This document shows, in pieces, positions 1 to 5,602 of a stretch of DNA of 6,438 nucleotides (positions within the stretch are counted from its first letter, which is position 1; each line of letters starts with the position of its first letter). Source of the DNA: Actinomycetota bacterium (GTDB lineage: Bacteria > Actinomycetota > Actinomycetes > Nanopelagicales > Nanopelagicaceae). Where the stretch lies: contig WLED01000060.1 of assembly GCA_009704445.1 (NCBI GenBank), positions 1-6,438 of the forward strand, in the 5' to 3' direction. Position numbers and translations under genes: made by a program. The notes under the pieces are model-generated. The model was not told the origin of the DNA, ran no database searches, and saw only the letters and a program-made list of their open reading frames with translations.

Positions 1-1
1 C

Positions 2-184
2 AGTTCTGTCGGCATAACAGAGAGAAGTGCACAAGCGATTTTAGTTGACCTTGAAGAGTCTGGATATGTAAACATTTCAAAAATAGGTCGACGCAATAGC
101 TATTCGATAAATCCACGTTTAAAGTTTCGACATCCAGCAGAAGTTGGAAAGCCAATAAGCGCACTATTGAAAATCTTTAGCTAA
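2..184 (+). CDS. C-terminal part of a winged helix-turn-helix (MarR-like) transcriptional regulator, 5' truncated
   Basis: An open frame enters from the left edge and gives 60 residues before TAA at 182-184. The start lies outside the window. The visible part reads as the recognition helix and wing of a winged-helix DNA-binding domain: GITERSAQAILVDLEESGY resembles a recognition helix, and KIGRRNSYSINP the beta-wing. It then has an RHP segment and a short hydrophobic tail (ALLKIF). Small actinobacterial MarR-like regulators commonly end this way, with 'GRRNRY...P...RHP' (family knowledge). The protein would bind DNA; its ligand and targets cannot be seen. The downstream DUF6671 gene starts 15 bases after the stop, so the two are probably co-transcribed. 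The wing pattern makes the family call fairly firm. The exact subfamily is not determined. Confidence 0.75.
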   Translation, partial: SSVGITERSAQAILVDLEESGYVNISKIGRRNSYSINPRLKFRHPAEVGKPISALLKIFS

Positions 185-199
185 TAAGAATTCTTGATC

Positions 200-1063
200 A
201 TGTCAAAAGAATTTGGTAAAGGCCATCCATATTTTGGTCAGGAAGCAGTTTTCACAACAAAACATGAAAAACTACCTTTAATTGCACCACCATTTTCACA
301 ATTAATTAATCTAAAGATTACTCAGTGCAATGAAGATACTGATCAACTAGGAACCTTTAGTGGCGAAGTGGAAAGAAAACTTCCGCCCCTTGAAACTGCA
401 ATTAAAAAAGCTAAATTAGGAATGGATCAACTTGGAGTTTCTTTAGGTTTGGCTTCAGAAGGATCAATTGGACCTGACGCTGAAGTTGGCTTTTTCAATT
501 CAGATGTGGAGTATTTGGTCTTTGTGGATGACAGTAGAGATCTTGTGATCTCTGAAGTCTTTCGATCATTTGATATCCGCGCAGGATCTCTAGTTTCCGA
601 ACCAGGAGATGAAATCTCAATCTTCTTAGAGAAAGTAGATTTTCCCAATCACAAGTTAATTGTCACGGCTAACTCAGGTTCAAAGATTTCGCCTATAAAA
701 GGAATCGGAACCATAGATGAGCTTGAAAGTGCAATTAGATTAAATGCAAAGAACTCTAACGACGGTAAAGTTTTGATTCAGTCGGATCTGAGAGCACACT
801 GCTCACCGTCTCGGCGCAAAAACATTGCACACGTTGCCCAACTACTTGCAACGAGAATTTCTAAGCAGTGCACAATGTGTATGGCGCCCGGTTGGGGGAG
901 AATTGATTACGAAAGAGGATTAGAGTGCATTACCTGTGGTGAGTACAAACCCCTTGCAATAAAGCGCGAAATTTTGGGGTGCATTAGTTGTGATCACCGC
1001 GAAGAGGGAGAACTCATAAGGGAGTTCTTGGATCCAGCACAATGCGATTTTTGCAATCCATAA
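200..1063 (+). CDS. DUF6671 family protein with two C-terminal zinc ribbons
   Basis: A 287-residue protein of the actinobacterial DUF6671 type; no biochemical role is known to me. The N-terminal half carries the family core: DTDQLGTFSGEVER (46-59), PLETAIKKAKLGM (63-75) and GLASEGSIGP (83-92), then a strand-like YLVFVDD. A second conserved block, DLRAHCSPSRRKN, lies at about 196-208. The C-terminus has four CxxC pairs (C224/C227, C243/C246, C261/C264, C282/C285) and ends CDFCNP, enough to bind two zinc ions as tandem ribbons. The G-E-[spacer]-ETA-KA-[spacer]-ASEGS order recalls ITPase/DUF84 nucleotide hydrolases; that link is inference. ATG 200 is preferred; an in-frame TTG at 194 would add two residues. 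Neither has a strong Shine-Dalgarno. A perfect 10-base palindrome (AAGAATTCTT, 186-195) lies just upstream and may be chance. Likely in an operon with the preceding regulator. Confidence 0.85.
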   Translation: MSKEFGKGHPYFGQEAVFTTKHEKLPLIAPPFSQLINLKITQCNEDTDQLGTFSGEVERKLPPLETAIKKAKLGMDQLGVSLGLASEGSIGPDAEVGFFNSDVEYLVFVDDSRDLVISEVFRSFDIRAGSLVSEPGDEISIFLEKVDFPNHKLIVTANSGSKISPIKGIGTIDELESAIRLNAKNSNDGKVLIQSDLRAHCSPSRRKNIAHVAQLLATRISKQCTMCMAPGWGRIDYERGLECITCGEYKPLAIKREILGCISCDHREEGELIREFLDPAQCDFCNP

Positions 1064-1140
1064 TGTTGCATTAAGCCATCAGATTCTCGACATACGTATC
1101 AATACTTTTGGTTTTGCGTGTGTCTCATTTCACCGTATCT

Positions 1141-1164
1141 TGAAGAAAGGCGCTTTTCGTTTCA
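1141..1164 (+). other. Imperfect stem-loop between the DUF6671 and lipoprotein genes
   Basis: TGAA (1141-1144) pairs with TTCA (1161-1164) and GAAAG (1145-1149) pairs with TTTTC (1154-1158, one G-U pair). The loop is GCGC, with a two-base bulge (1159-1160) in the 3' arm. No T-run follows, so it is not a canonical intrinsic terminator. It could mark the 3' end of the DUF6671 transcript or be chance. The rest of the 146-base gap (1064-1209) shows only the candidate promoter for the next gene. Confidence 0.25.
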
Positions 1165-1175
1165 GTTGAAATTAA

Positions 1176-1209
1176 GTGAAATCTCAGCAAACCTCAATAT
1201 GGTTTCGCC
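1176..1209 (+). promoter_or_regulatory. Candidate leaderless promoter of the lipoprotein gene
   Basis: TATGGT at 1198-1203 fits the actinobacterial -10 pattern TANNNT and ends exactly six bases before ATG 1210, so transcription would begin at or next to the A of the start codon. GTGAAA (1176-1181) sits 16 bases upstream as a weak -35. No Shine-Dalgarno precedes the ATG, which agrees with a leaderless message. Confidence 0.45.
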
Positions 1210-1575
1210 ATGAAAATTCTGACTGCGGCTATCTCTTCATCTCTTCTAGTGGTTCTTACAGGTTGCGGAGTTGGAGATCTTGCGAAAAAAGCGACTGATG
1301 CCGCGGCATGTACGGCGCTTTCGTCAACAATTGGTGGAATAACAACGGCCTATCAATCAGGCCTGGTCGATTCAGGATTGAGTTCACAGATAAATTCATT
1401 GGTTGGGGATCAAGCTAGATCACTTCTATCAACAGGACTTGCAGAGGACATCGGATTACTTATCGATGCTCTTGGTCAATCTCAAACAGCTCAAGGCTCG
1501 CAACAAGATATAGAGTCGATTACTGCCTCTATTACTAAGCGATGCTCAACTGTAGGCGTAACTATTGGAAACTAA
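1210..1575 (+). CDS. Small predicted lipoprotein of unknown function
   Basis: A 121-residue protein with a clear type II (lipoprotein) signal peptide: K2 at the N-terminus, a hydrophobic stretch (about 3-16) and a lipobox LTGC at 16-19. Cleavage before C19 and lipidation there would anchor it to the outer face of the membrane. The mature part is about 103 residues, rich in Ser, Ala, Gly, Thr and Gln. It appears mainly helical, with two further cysteines, C34 and C112, near its two ends that could form a disulfide. I recognise no domain. The ATG at 1210 is supported by the signal peptide starting immediately after it and by a -10-like hexamer six bases upstream; there is no Shine-Dalgarno. It is monocistronic and converges on the mycoredoxin gene. 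The lipobox makes the export call firm; the function is unknown. Confidence 0.8.
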   Translation: MKILTAAISSSLLVVLTGCGVGDLAKKATDAAACTALSSTIGGITTAYQSGLVDSGLSSQINSLVGDQARSLLSTGLAEDIGLLIDALGQSQTAQGSQQDIESITASITKRCSTVGVTIGN

Positions 1576-1620
1576 TTCATTAAAAAATGAAAGATTGCTT
1601 TTTTATTGAAATTAATGAAT
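1575..1620. terminator. AT-rich inverted repeat between convergent genes, possible bidirectional terminator
   Basis: A perfect 9-base inverted repeat, ATTCATTAA (1575-1583) and TTAATGAAT (1612-1620), encloses a second possible stem of TAAAAAA (1581-1587) against TTTTTTA (1599-1605). It overlaps the last base of the lipoprotein stop codon and ends just before the stop of the opposite-strand mycoredoxin gene, the usual place for a shared terminator. Each strand has a T-run (1599-1604 on plus; the A-run 1582-1587 read on minus). The stems are almost all A-T, so strength is doubtful. Confidence 0.4.
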
Positions 1621-1624
1621 TACA

Positions 1625-1906
1625 TTAAGAAAGCGATGCGATTTTCTCTTTAACTGCAATCACAGAAGGATTTGTCAGAGACGAACCATCTGAAAACAGA
1701 AGCGTTGGCACAACCCGATTGCCTCCATTAACTAATTCTACAAATGGGGCATATTCAACTTCTTCTTCAACATTGACTTCGCGAAACTGCACACCGGACT
1801 CATTTAATTGACTCTTAAGACGTTTACAGTAACCACACCAGTTGGTACTGAACATGACGAAATCTGCTCCCGTAATTCCAAGTTGCTCTACAGGCGACTG
1901 GGACAT
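1625..1906 (-). CDS. Mycoredoxin-type glutaredoxin-like protein
   Basis: A small cytoplasmic thioredoxin-fold oxidoreductase. The active site is WCGYC near the N-terminus, followed by KRLKSQL. A strand then reads FREVNVEEE, the cis-proline motif is VVPTLLFSDG, and the end is a helical KEKIASL, in the usual glutaredoxin order. Actinobacterial proteins of this pattern (Mrx1 family) reduce mixed disulfides between proteins and mycothiol using the two active-site cysteines; that role is family knowledge. ATG at 1906 is preferred because GGAG (1913-1916 on the minus strand) lies six bases upstream, giving 93 residues. ATG at 1918 would add MEPT and has no clear ribosome site. Usual members are about 80-95 residues, so both lengths fit. 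It is divergent from the DinB-type gene, with katG nearby, consistent with redox defence. Length and motifs show no truncation. Confidence 0.92.
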   Translation of the reverse strand: MSQSPVEQLGITGADFVMFSTNWCGYCKRLKSQLNESGVQFREVNVEEEVEYAPFVELVNGGNRVVPTLLFSDGSSLTNPSVIAVKEKIASLS

Positions 1907-1912
1907 GGTTGG

Positions 1913-1916
1913 CTCC
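1913..1916 (-). promoter_or_regulatory. Shine-Dalgarno GGAG deciding the mycoredoxin start
   Basis: Read on the minus strand, GGAG is followed by the six-base spacer CCAACC and then ATG 1906. This is the same spacing seen before katG and uppP. It lies inside the first two codons of the longer alternative start at 1918, which argues for the shorter protein. Confidence 0.55.
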
Positions 1917-1991
1917 ATTTCTGACGTAGCGACTTACCCTGCGCCTAGTATCACTTGTTTTTTCTCTATTTATCTTCCCGAAGCAGGAATG

Positions 1992-2003
1992 TAGGATTGG
2001 GCC
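1992..2003 (+). promoter_or_regulatory. Candidate leaderless -10 element of the DinB-type gene
   Basis: TAGGAT (1992-1997) fits TANNNT and is followed by exactly six bases before ATG 2004, placing the transcription start at or beside the A of the start codon. No Shine-Dalgarno is correctly placed. No convincing -35 is visible 16-18 bases upstream. The divergent gap (1919-2003) should also hold the minus-strand mycoredoxin promoter; GATACT on the minus strand (1947-1952) is a weak -10 candidate for it. Confidence 0.45.
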
Positions 2004-2459
2004 ATGAACCCACAGGAACTGCTTCAAAACTACTCTCAAAACGCACAAGCCTTCATTAAGGCAGCCAAGGCAACACCAACAGAAAAACTCACTAAATCCC
2101 CATCAGATGGAGAGTGGTCACCTGCATTTGTGATTCATCACATGGCAGATTCAGAGATCCAGTTTGGGGCACGTTTTGCAAAGACATTATCGGAAGATAA
2201 TCCAAACATTGTTCTCTTTGATGAAGAGAAATTTCCTGCTGGATTGCACTATGAAAAAAGAAGTGTTGCACTCTCAATCGCATCGTTTGAGGCTTCACAT
2301 AATATGAATTATGAGATATTGAAAAATGCATCTGCTGATGATTGGAATCGCACATCAATGCATCCTGAGAAAGGCCCCGTCTACTTAACTTCGTGGGTTA
2401 AATCATGCGGTGGGCACATTGGTTCACATCTAGAACAACTGCGGAGCCTTACACAGTAG
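2004..2459 (+). CDS. DinB-fold putative metal-dependent protein
   Basis: A 151-residue cytoplasmic protein of the DinB/YfiT-like four-helix superfamily. The diagnostic parts are DGEWSPAFVIHHMADSE (35-51), carrying the first metal histidine (H46 by position relative to D49), and GGHIGSHLEQL near the end, carrying H138 and H142. These three histidines match the metal triad of the superfamily. The N-terminal helix (about 1-30) and the length are normal. Known members act as thiol-dependent transferases or isomerases using mycothiol, bacillithiol or glutathione, or are damage-inducible proteins of unclear role; which applies here cannot be read from the sequence. It starts at ATG 2004, downstream of a -10-like TAGGAT, apparently leaderless. 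It diverges from the mycoredoxin gene and precedes katG by 109 bases, so a thiol or oxidative-stress role is a reasonable guess. Confidence 0.88.
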   Translation: MNPQELLQNYSQNAQAFIKAAKATPTEKLTKSPSDGEWSPAFVIHHMADSEIQFGARFAKTLSEDNPNIVLFDEEKFPAGLHYEKRSVALSIASFEASHNMNYEILKNASADDWNRTSMHPEKGPVYLTSWVKSCGGHIGSHLEQLRSLTQ

Positions 2460-2461
2460 AA

Positions 2462-2479
2462 CCTTCAATAAATTGAGGG
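2462..2479 (+). repeat. Inverted repeat in the dinB-type/katG intergenic region
   Basis: CCTTCAAT (2462-2469) and ATTGAGGG (2472-2479) are inverted repeats separated by AA. Seven of eight positions pair by Watson-Crick rules and one is a G-T pair. It lies three bases after the DinB-type stop codon and upstream of a TATAAC hexamer (2491-2496) that could be a katG -10. With no T-run after it, a terminator is doubtful; an operator for a katG regulator is possible. Either reading is inference. Confidence 0.35.
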
Positions 2480-2490
2480 ATGTCACTGGA

Positions 2491-2496
2491 TATAAC
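2491..2496 (+). promoter_or_regulatory. Possible katG -10 hexamer
   Basis: TATAAC is the best -10-like hexamer in the 109-base gap before katG. It would give a leader of about 65 bases containing the ribosome site. The nearest TTG-type -35 (TTGAGG, 2473-2478) is only 12 bases away, too close. A second candidate, TATTAT (2534-2539), is also without a good -35. The actual start site is therefore uncertain. Confidence 0.25.
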
Positions 2497-2555
2497 CCCA
2501 AATTTGAACCTACCATGGGTGAGAATGTGGGCCTATTATTCAGCCAGTTGATTCT

Positions 2556-2562
2556 AGAGGGG
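2556..2562 (+). promoter_or_regulatory. katG ribosome binding site
   Basis: AGAGGGG ends six bases before ATG 2569, a strong and well-spaced Shine-Dalgarno. It fixes the start, and the resulting N-terminus, MSDSGKCPVAHG, matches the conserved KatG beginning. Confidence 0.8.
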
Positions 2563-2568
2563 ATATAA

Positions 2569-4725
2569 ATGTCAGATTCAGGAAAGTGCCCAGTAGCACA
2601 CGGTGCGTTAACAGTTAATGAGTATTCAAATGTTAGCTGGTGGCCAAAGACGCTCAATCTAGATATTTTGCATCAACAAGATACAAAGACAAATCCTCTT
2701 GGCCCAGACTTTAATTATCGCGAAGCATTAAAGAGTTTAGATATTCCGGCATTAAAAAAAGATATGCATGCATTAATGACTGATAGTCAAAGTTGGTGGC
2801 CTGCAGACTGGGGACATTACGGTGGGTTAATGATCCGTCTTTCATGGCACTCAGCCGGAACATATAGAACAGCCGACGGTCGCGGGGGTGGCGGCAGCGG
2901 CAACATTAGATTTGCTCCTCTTAATTCTTGGCCAGATAACGTCAACTTAGATAAAGCGCGACGTTTGTTGTGGCCTATTAAGAAAAAGTATGGCAACTCT
3001 GTCAGCTGGGCAGATTTGATTGTTCTTGCCGGAACAATTGCCTACGAATCAATGGGCTTAAAAACTTTTGGTTTTGGTTTTGGACGCGAAGACATCTGGC
3101 ATCCAGAAAAAGATGTGTACTGGGGTTCAGAGGCTGAGTTTTTGGCACCAAGTGATTCTCGTTATGGCGATTTAAGCGATGCCAGCACAATGGAAAATCC
3201 ACTCGCAGCTGTTCAAATGGGTTTGATTTATGTAAACCCAGAAGGTGTTAATGGAAAATCAGATCCTGCAAGGACTGCAGCACATGTGCGCGAAACTTTT
3301 GCTCGCATGGCGATGAATGATGAAGAAACAGTCGCTTTAACTGCAGGCGGTCACACCGTCGGTAAATCTCACGGAAATGGAAAGCCAGCTCTACTTGGAC
3401 CTGCACCAGAGGGCGCCGACATCAGCGAACAAGGTTTAGGTTGGATGAACCACACCACTCGCAGTATTGGTCGTGACACAGTTTCAAGTGGAATCGAAGG
3501 TGCCTGGACTACTCACCCAACTAAATGGGACAACGGCTACTTCCATCTCTTGCTCAACTATGAATGGCAGTTAACAAAGTCACCGGCAGGTGCGACTCAA
3601 TGGGAGCCAATTAATATTAAAGAAGAAGATAAGCCAGTCGATGTTGAAGATCCGTCTATTCGCTTAATGCCAATGATGACTGATGCTGACATGGCAATGA
3701 AAGTGGATACTGTTTATCGAGAAATCTCTGAAAAGTTCTACAAAAATCCTGCTTACTTTGATGAAGTATTTGCAAGAGCTTGGTTTAAGTTAACGCACCG
3801 CGACATGGGACCAAGAGTTCGATACGTCGGACCTGATGTTCCTAATGAGGATTTAATTTGGCAAGATCCTATCAAGCCAGGAAATTCAAAGTTTGATGTT
3901 GAATCTGTCAAGGCGAAAATTACAGCATCGGGCTTATCTGTTTCAGAATTAGTTGCAACTGCTTGGGATAGTGCGCGAACTTTCCGTGGCTCTGACCTTC
4001 GAGGCGGGGCAAATGGTGCACGCATTGCACTTGCTCCACAAAAAGATTGGCAAGGAAATGAACCCGCAAGATTGCAAAAAGTATTAGACGTACTCAAGCC
4101 AATCGCATCTGCCGCCGGCGCATCACTTGCAGACGTCATAGTTTTGGCTGGAAATGTTGGAGTTGAACAAGCTGCAAAGGCAGCAGGTGCAACTCTTCGT
4201 CTAGATTTCAAACCTGGACGTGGTGATGCAACAGCAGATCAAACAGACTCAGAATCATTTGAACCGTTAGAGCCTCTTCATGATGGATACCGTAACTGGC
4301 AAAAAGATGATTACATCGTGACGCCAGAAGAGATGATGTTAGATCGCACTCAACTTATGGGCCTTACGGCTCATGAGATGACAGCACTTGTCGGCGGTAT
4401 GCGCGTAATGGGTACCAACTACGCAGGGTCAAAGCACGGCGTATTTACAGATCGTGTTGGCGCATTAACCACAGACTTTTTCGTCAATTTAACGGATATG
4501 AAATACACATGGGAGCCAGCTGGGGAGAATTTGTACAACATACGAAATCGCCAAACTGGAGACGTAGCCTTCACGGCAACTCGAGTGGACCTTGTATTTG
4601 GATCAAATTCAGTCCTTCGGGCATACGCCGAACTGTATGCACAAGATGACAGTAAGCAGAGATTTGTTGATGATTTTGCCGCAGCTTGGACAAAAATCAT
4701 GAACGCGGATCGCTTTGACATTTAG
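2569..4725 (+). CDS. katG: Catalase-peroxidase KatG
   Basis: A 718-residue bifunctional haem enzyme that breaks down hydrogen peroxide (catalase) and oxidises donors (peroxidase). The length fits the family (about 720-740), and both halves are present: the haem domain (about 1-400) and the haem-free C-terminal domain. Visible active-site residues: distal R90, W93 and H94 in RLSWH; D123 in SWPDN; the W93-Y221-M247 set that forms the KatG covalent adduct (Y221 in MGLIYVNPEG, M247 in RMAMND); proximal H262 in GGHTVGK, W313 and D374; mobile arginine R411 in HRDMGP. S307 corresponds to the serine known as S315 in Mycobacterium tuberculosis. No key residue is missing. No furA or oxyR gene lies directly upstream, unlike many actinobacterial katG loci, so its regulator is elsewhere or unrecognised. 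uppP follows after 40 bases without a visible terminator. The identification is certain. Confidence 0.99.
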   Translation: MSDSGKCPVAHGALTVNEYSNVSWWPKTLNLDILHQQDTKTNPLGPDFNYREALKSLDIPALKKDMHALMTDSQSWWPADWGHYGGLMIRLSWHSAGTYRTADGRGGGGSGNIRFAPLNSWPDNVNLDKARRLLWPIKKKYGNSVSWADLIVLAGTIAYESMGLKTFGFGFGREDIWHPEKDVYWGSEAEFLAPSDSRYGDLSDASTMENPLAAVQMGLIYVNPEGVNGKSDPARTAAHVRETFARMAMNDEETVALTAGGHTVGKSHGNGKPALLGPAPEGADISEQGLGWMNHTTRSIGRDTVSSGIEGAWTTHPTKWDNGYFHLLLNYEWQLTKSPAGATQWEPINIKEEDKPVDVEDPSIRLMPMMTDADMAMKVDTVYREISEKFYKNPAYFDEVFARAWFKLTHRDMGPRVRYVGPDVPNEDLIWQDPIKPGNSKFDVESVKAKITASGLSVSELVATAWDSARTFRGSDLRGGANGARIALAPQKDWQGNEPARLQKVLDVLKPIASAAGASLADVIVLAGNVGVEQAAKAAGATLRLDFKPGRGDATADQTDSESFEPLEPLHDGYRNWQKDDYIVTPEEMMLDRTQLMGLTAHEMTALVGGMRVMGTNYAGSKHGVFTDRVGALTTDFFVNLTDMKYTWEPAGENLYNIRNRQTGDVAFTATRVDLVFGSNSVLRAYAELYAQDDSKQRFVDDFAAAWTKIMNADRFDI

Positions 4726-4736
4726 TCATTACAATT

Positions 4737-4749
4737 AGTCGTAACGACT
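4737..4749 (+). repeat. Perfect short palindrome between katG and uppP
   Basis: AGTCGT (4737-4742) and ACGACT (4744-4749) are perfect inverted repeats around a single A. The element sits in the 40-base gap, 12 bases after the katG stop and just ahead of the uppP ribosome site. It has no T-run after it and too small a loop for a terminator hairpin. A dimeric-regulator operator is possible; so is chance. Confidence 0.35.
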
Positions 4750-4754
4750 TCGTC

Positions 4755-4759
4755 AGGAG
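4755..4759 (+). promoter_or_regulatory. uppP ribosome binding site selecting a TTG start
   Basis: AGGAG is followed by six bases (AAAGTT) and TTG 4766. There is no ATG nearby, and the UppP N-terminal motif (FEAIFLGIIQGLTEF) begins directly after this codon, so the site settles the unusual start. Confidence 0.8.
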
Positions 4760-4765
4760 AAAGTT

Positions 4766-5602
4766 TTGTTTGAAGCGATTTTCCTAGGCATCATTCAAGG
4801 CCTGACGGAGTTTTTACCGATTTCATCTAGTGCCCATATTCGTATCGCTGGTGAGTTCATGGATAAAGCCCAAGATCCTGGCGCTCGCTTTACTGCAATT
4901 ACCCAAATTGGTACTGAGCTTGCTGTGCTTATTTTTTTCCGCAAAGACATCGCCACAATTGTTCGTGCTTGGTTTAGATCCCTGAAAAAATCTAACCAAC
5001 TACTGCCGGAAGAAAAACAAGCATCCCGCATGGGTTGGCTGATAATCATCGGATCAATTCCAATTGTTGTATTGGGATATTTTGGCCGACACATTATTGA
5101 AAATGATTTGCGCTCCCTTTGGCTTATCGCAACAGTCCTAATTATTTTTGGAGTAGTTCTGGGAATTGCAGACAAGTTGGGTAGATCACAAAGAACACTT
5201 AACGCGTTGTCAAATAAACATGGTTTGTATTACGGAGTTGCGCAAGCCATGGCACTCATTCCGGGGGTCTCACGATCCGGTGCAACTATTGCAATGGGTC
5301 GAGCACTTGGATATTCACGTGAGGCAGCACTACGTTACTCATTTTTGCTGGCGATACCAGCAGTCTTTGGCAGTGGTTTTTATCAGTTAAGCCAAGGGCT
5401 AACCGAGGATGTAAGCACAAACATTTTCTCACTTTCACAAACTTTGGCAGCTACTGCAATTGCATTTGCCGTTGGATATCTTGTAATTGCCTGGCTCATT
5501 AGATTTGTTATGACGAAAAGTTTTATGCCCTTTATTATTTATCGCATCGTACTTGGTTCAACTTTGCTCATTCTTCTAGCAACAGGAGTGATTAATTCTT
5601 AA
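4766..5602 (+). CDS. uppP: Undecaprenyl-diphosphatase UppP (BacA family)
   Basis: A 278-residue membrane enzyme that removes a phosphate from undecaprenyl diphosphate, returning the lipid carrier to peptidoglycan and glycan synthesis; loss or excess affects bacitracin sensitivity (family knowledge). Both signature motifs are present: the (E/Q)XXXE motif as QGLTE (11-15) leading into FLPISSSAH (16-24), and PGVSRSGAT (166-174) with the catalytic arginine R170. Hydrophobic segments fit the multi-pass fold, for example about 91-107, 118-136, 192-208, 227-245 and 256-276, and the YRIVLG end is typical. The start is TTG 4766 behind AGGAG. Length is normal and nothing is missing. It follows katG by 40 bases, perhaps by read-through, and its last codons overlap the probable start of the MpaB-like gene, suggesting translational coupling. 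Confidence 0.97.
   Translation: MFEAIFLGIIQGLTEFLPISSSAHIRIAGEFMDKAQDPGARFTAITQIGTELAVLIFFRKDIATIVRAWFRSLKKSNQLLPEEKQASRMGWLIIIGSIPIVVLGYFGRHIIENDLRSLWLIATVLIIFGVVLGIADKLGRSQRTLNALSNKHGLYYGVAQAMALIPGVSRSGATIAMGRALGYSREAALRYSFLLAIPAVFGSGFYQLSQGLTEDVSTNIFSLSQTLAATAIAFAVGYLVIAWLIRFVMTKSFMPFIIYRIVLGSTLLILLATGVINS
5584..5597 (+). promoter_or_regulatory. Ribosome site and probable ATT start of the MpaB-like gene
   Basis: AGGAG (5584-5588), inside the end of uppP, is followed by six bases and ATT (5595-5597) in the MpaB-like frame. The same AGGAG-plus-six layout precedes the TTG of uppP. The frame opens only at 5592 (TGA at 5589-5591) and has no ATG, GTG or TTG before TTG 5712. Confidence 0.45.

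Noticed and set aside
194..199. TTG 194 as start of the DUF6671 gene
   Set aside because: It adds only two residues, has no ribosome site, and ATG follows at 200.
1824..2048. Minus-strand frame across the mycoredoxin start and the divergent gap
   Set aside because: It overlaps the mycoredoxin in another frame and the start of the DinB-type gene; the composition is shadow-like.
2430..2657. Minus-strand frame spanning the gap before katG
   Set aside because: It overlaps the 3' end of the DinB-type gene and the katG start, with no motif and no ribosome site.
3753..4211. 152-codon open frame antisense to katG
   Set aside because: It lies wholly inside katG, whose identity is certain, and its translation has no recognisable domain; it is a product of katG codon usage.
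4795..5175. 126-codon open frame antisense to uppP, and a 74-codon plus-strand frame at 5166-5390
   Set aside because: Both overlap the conserved uppP frame and show no family features.
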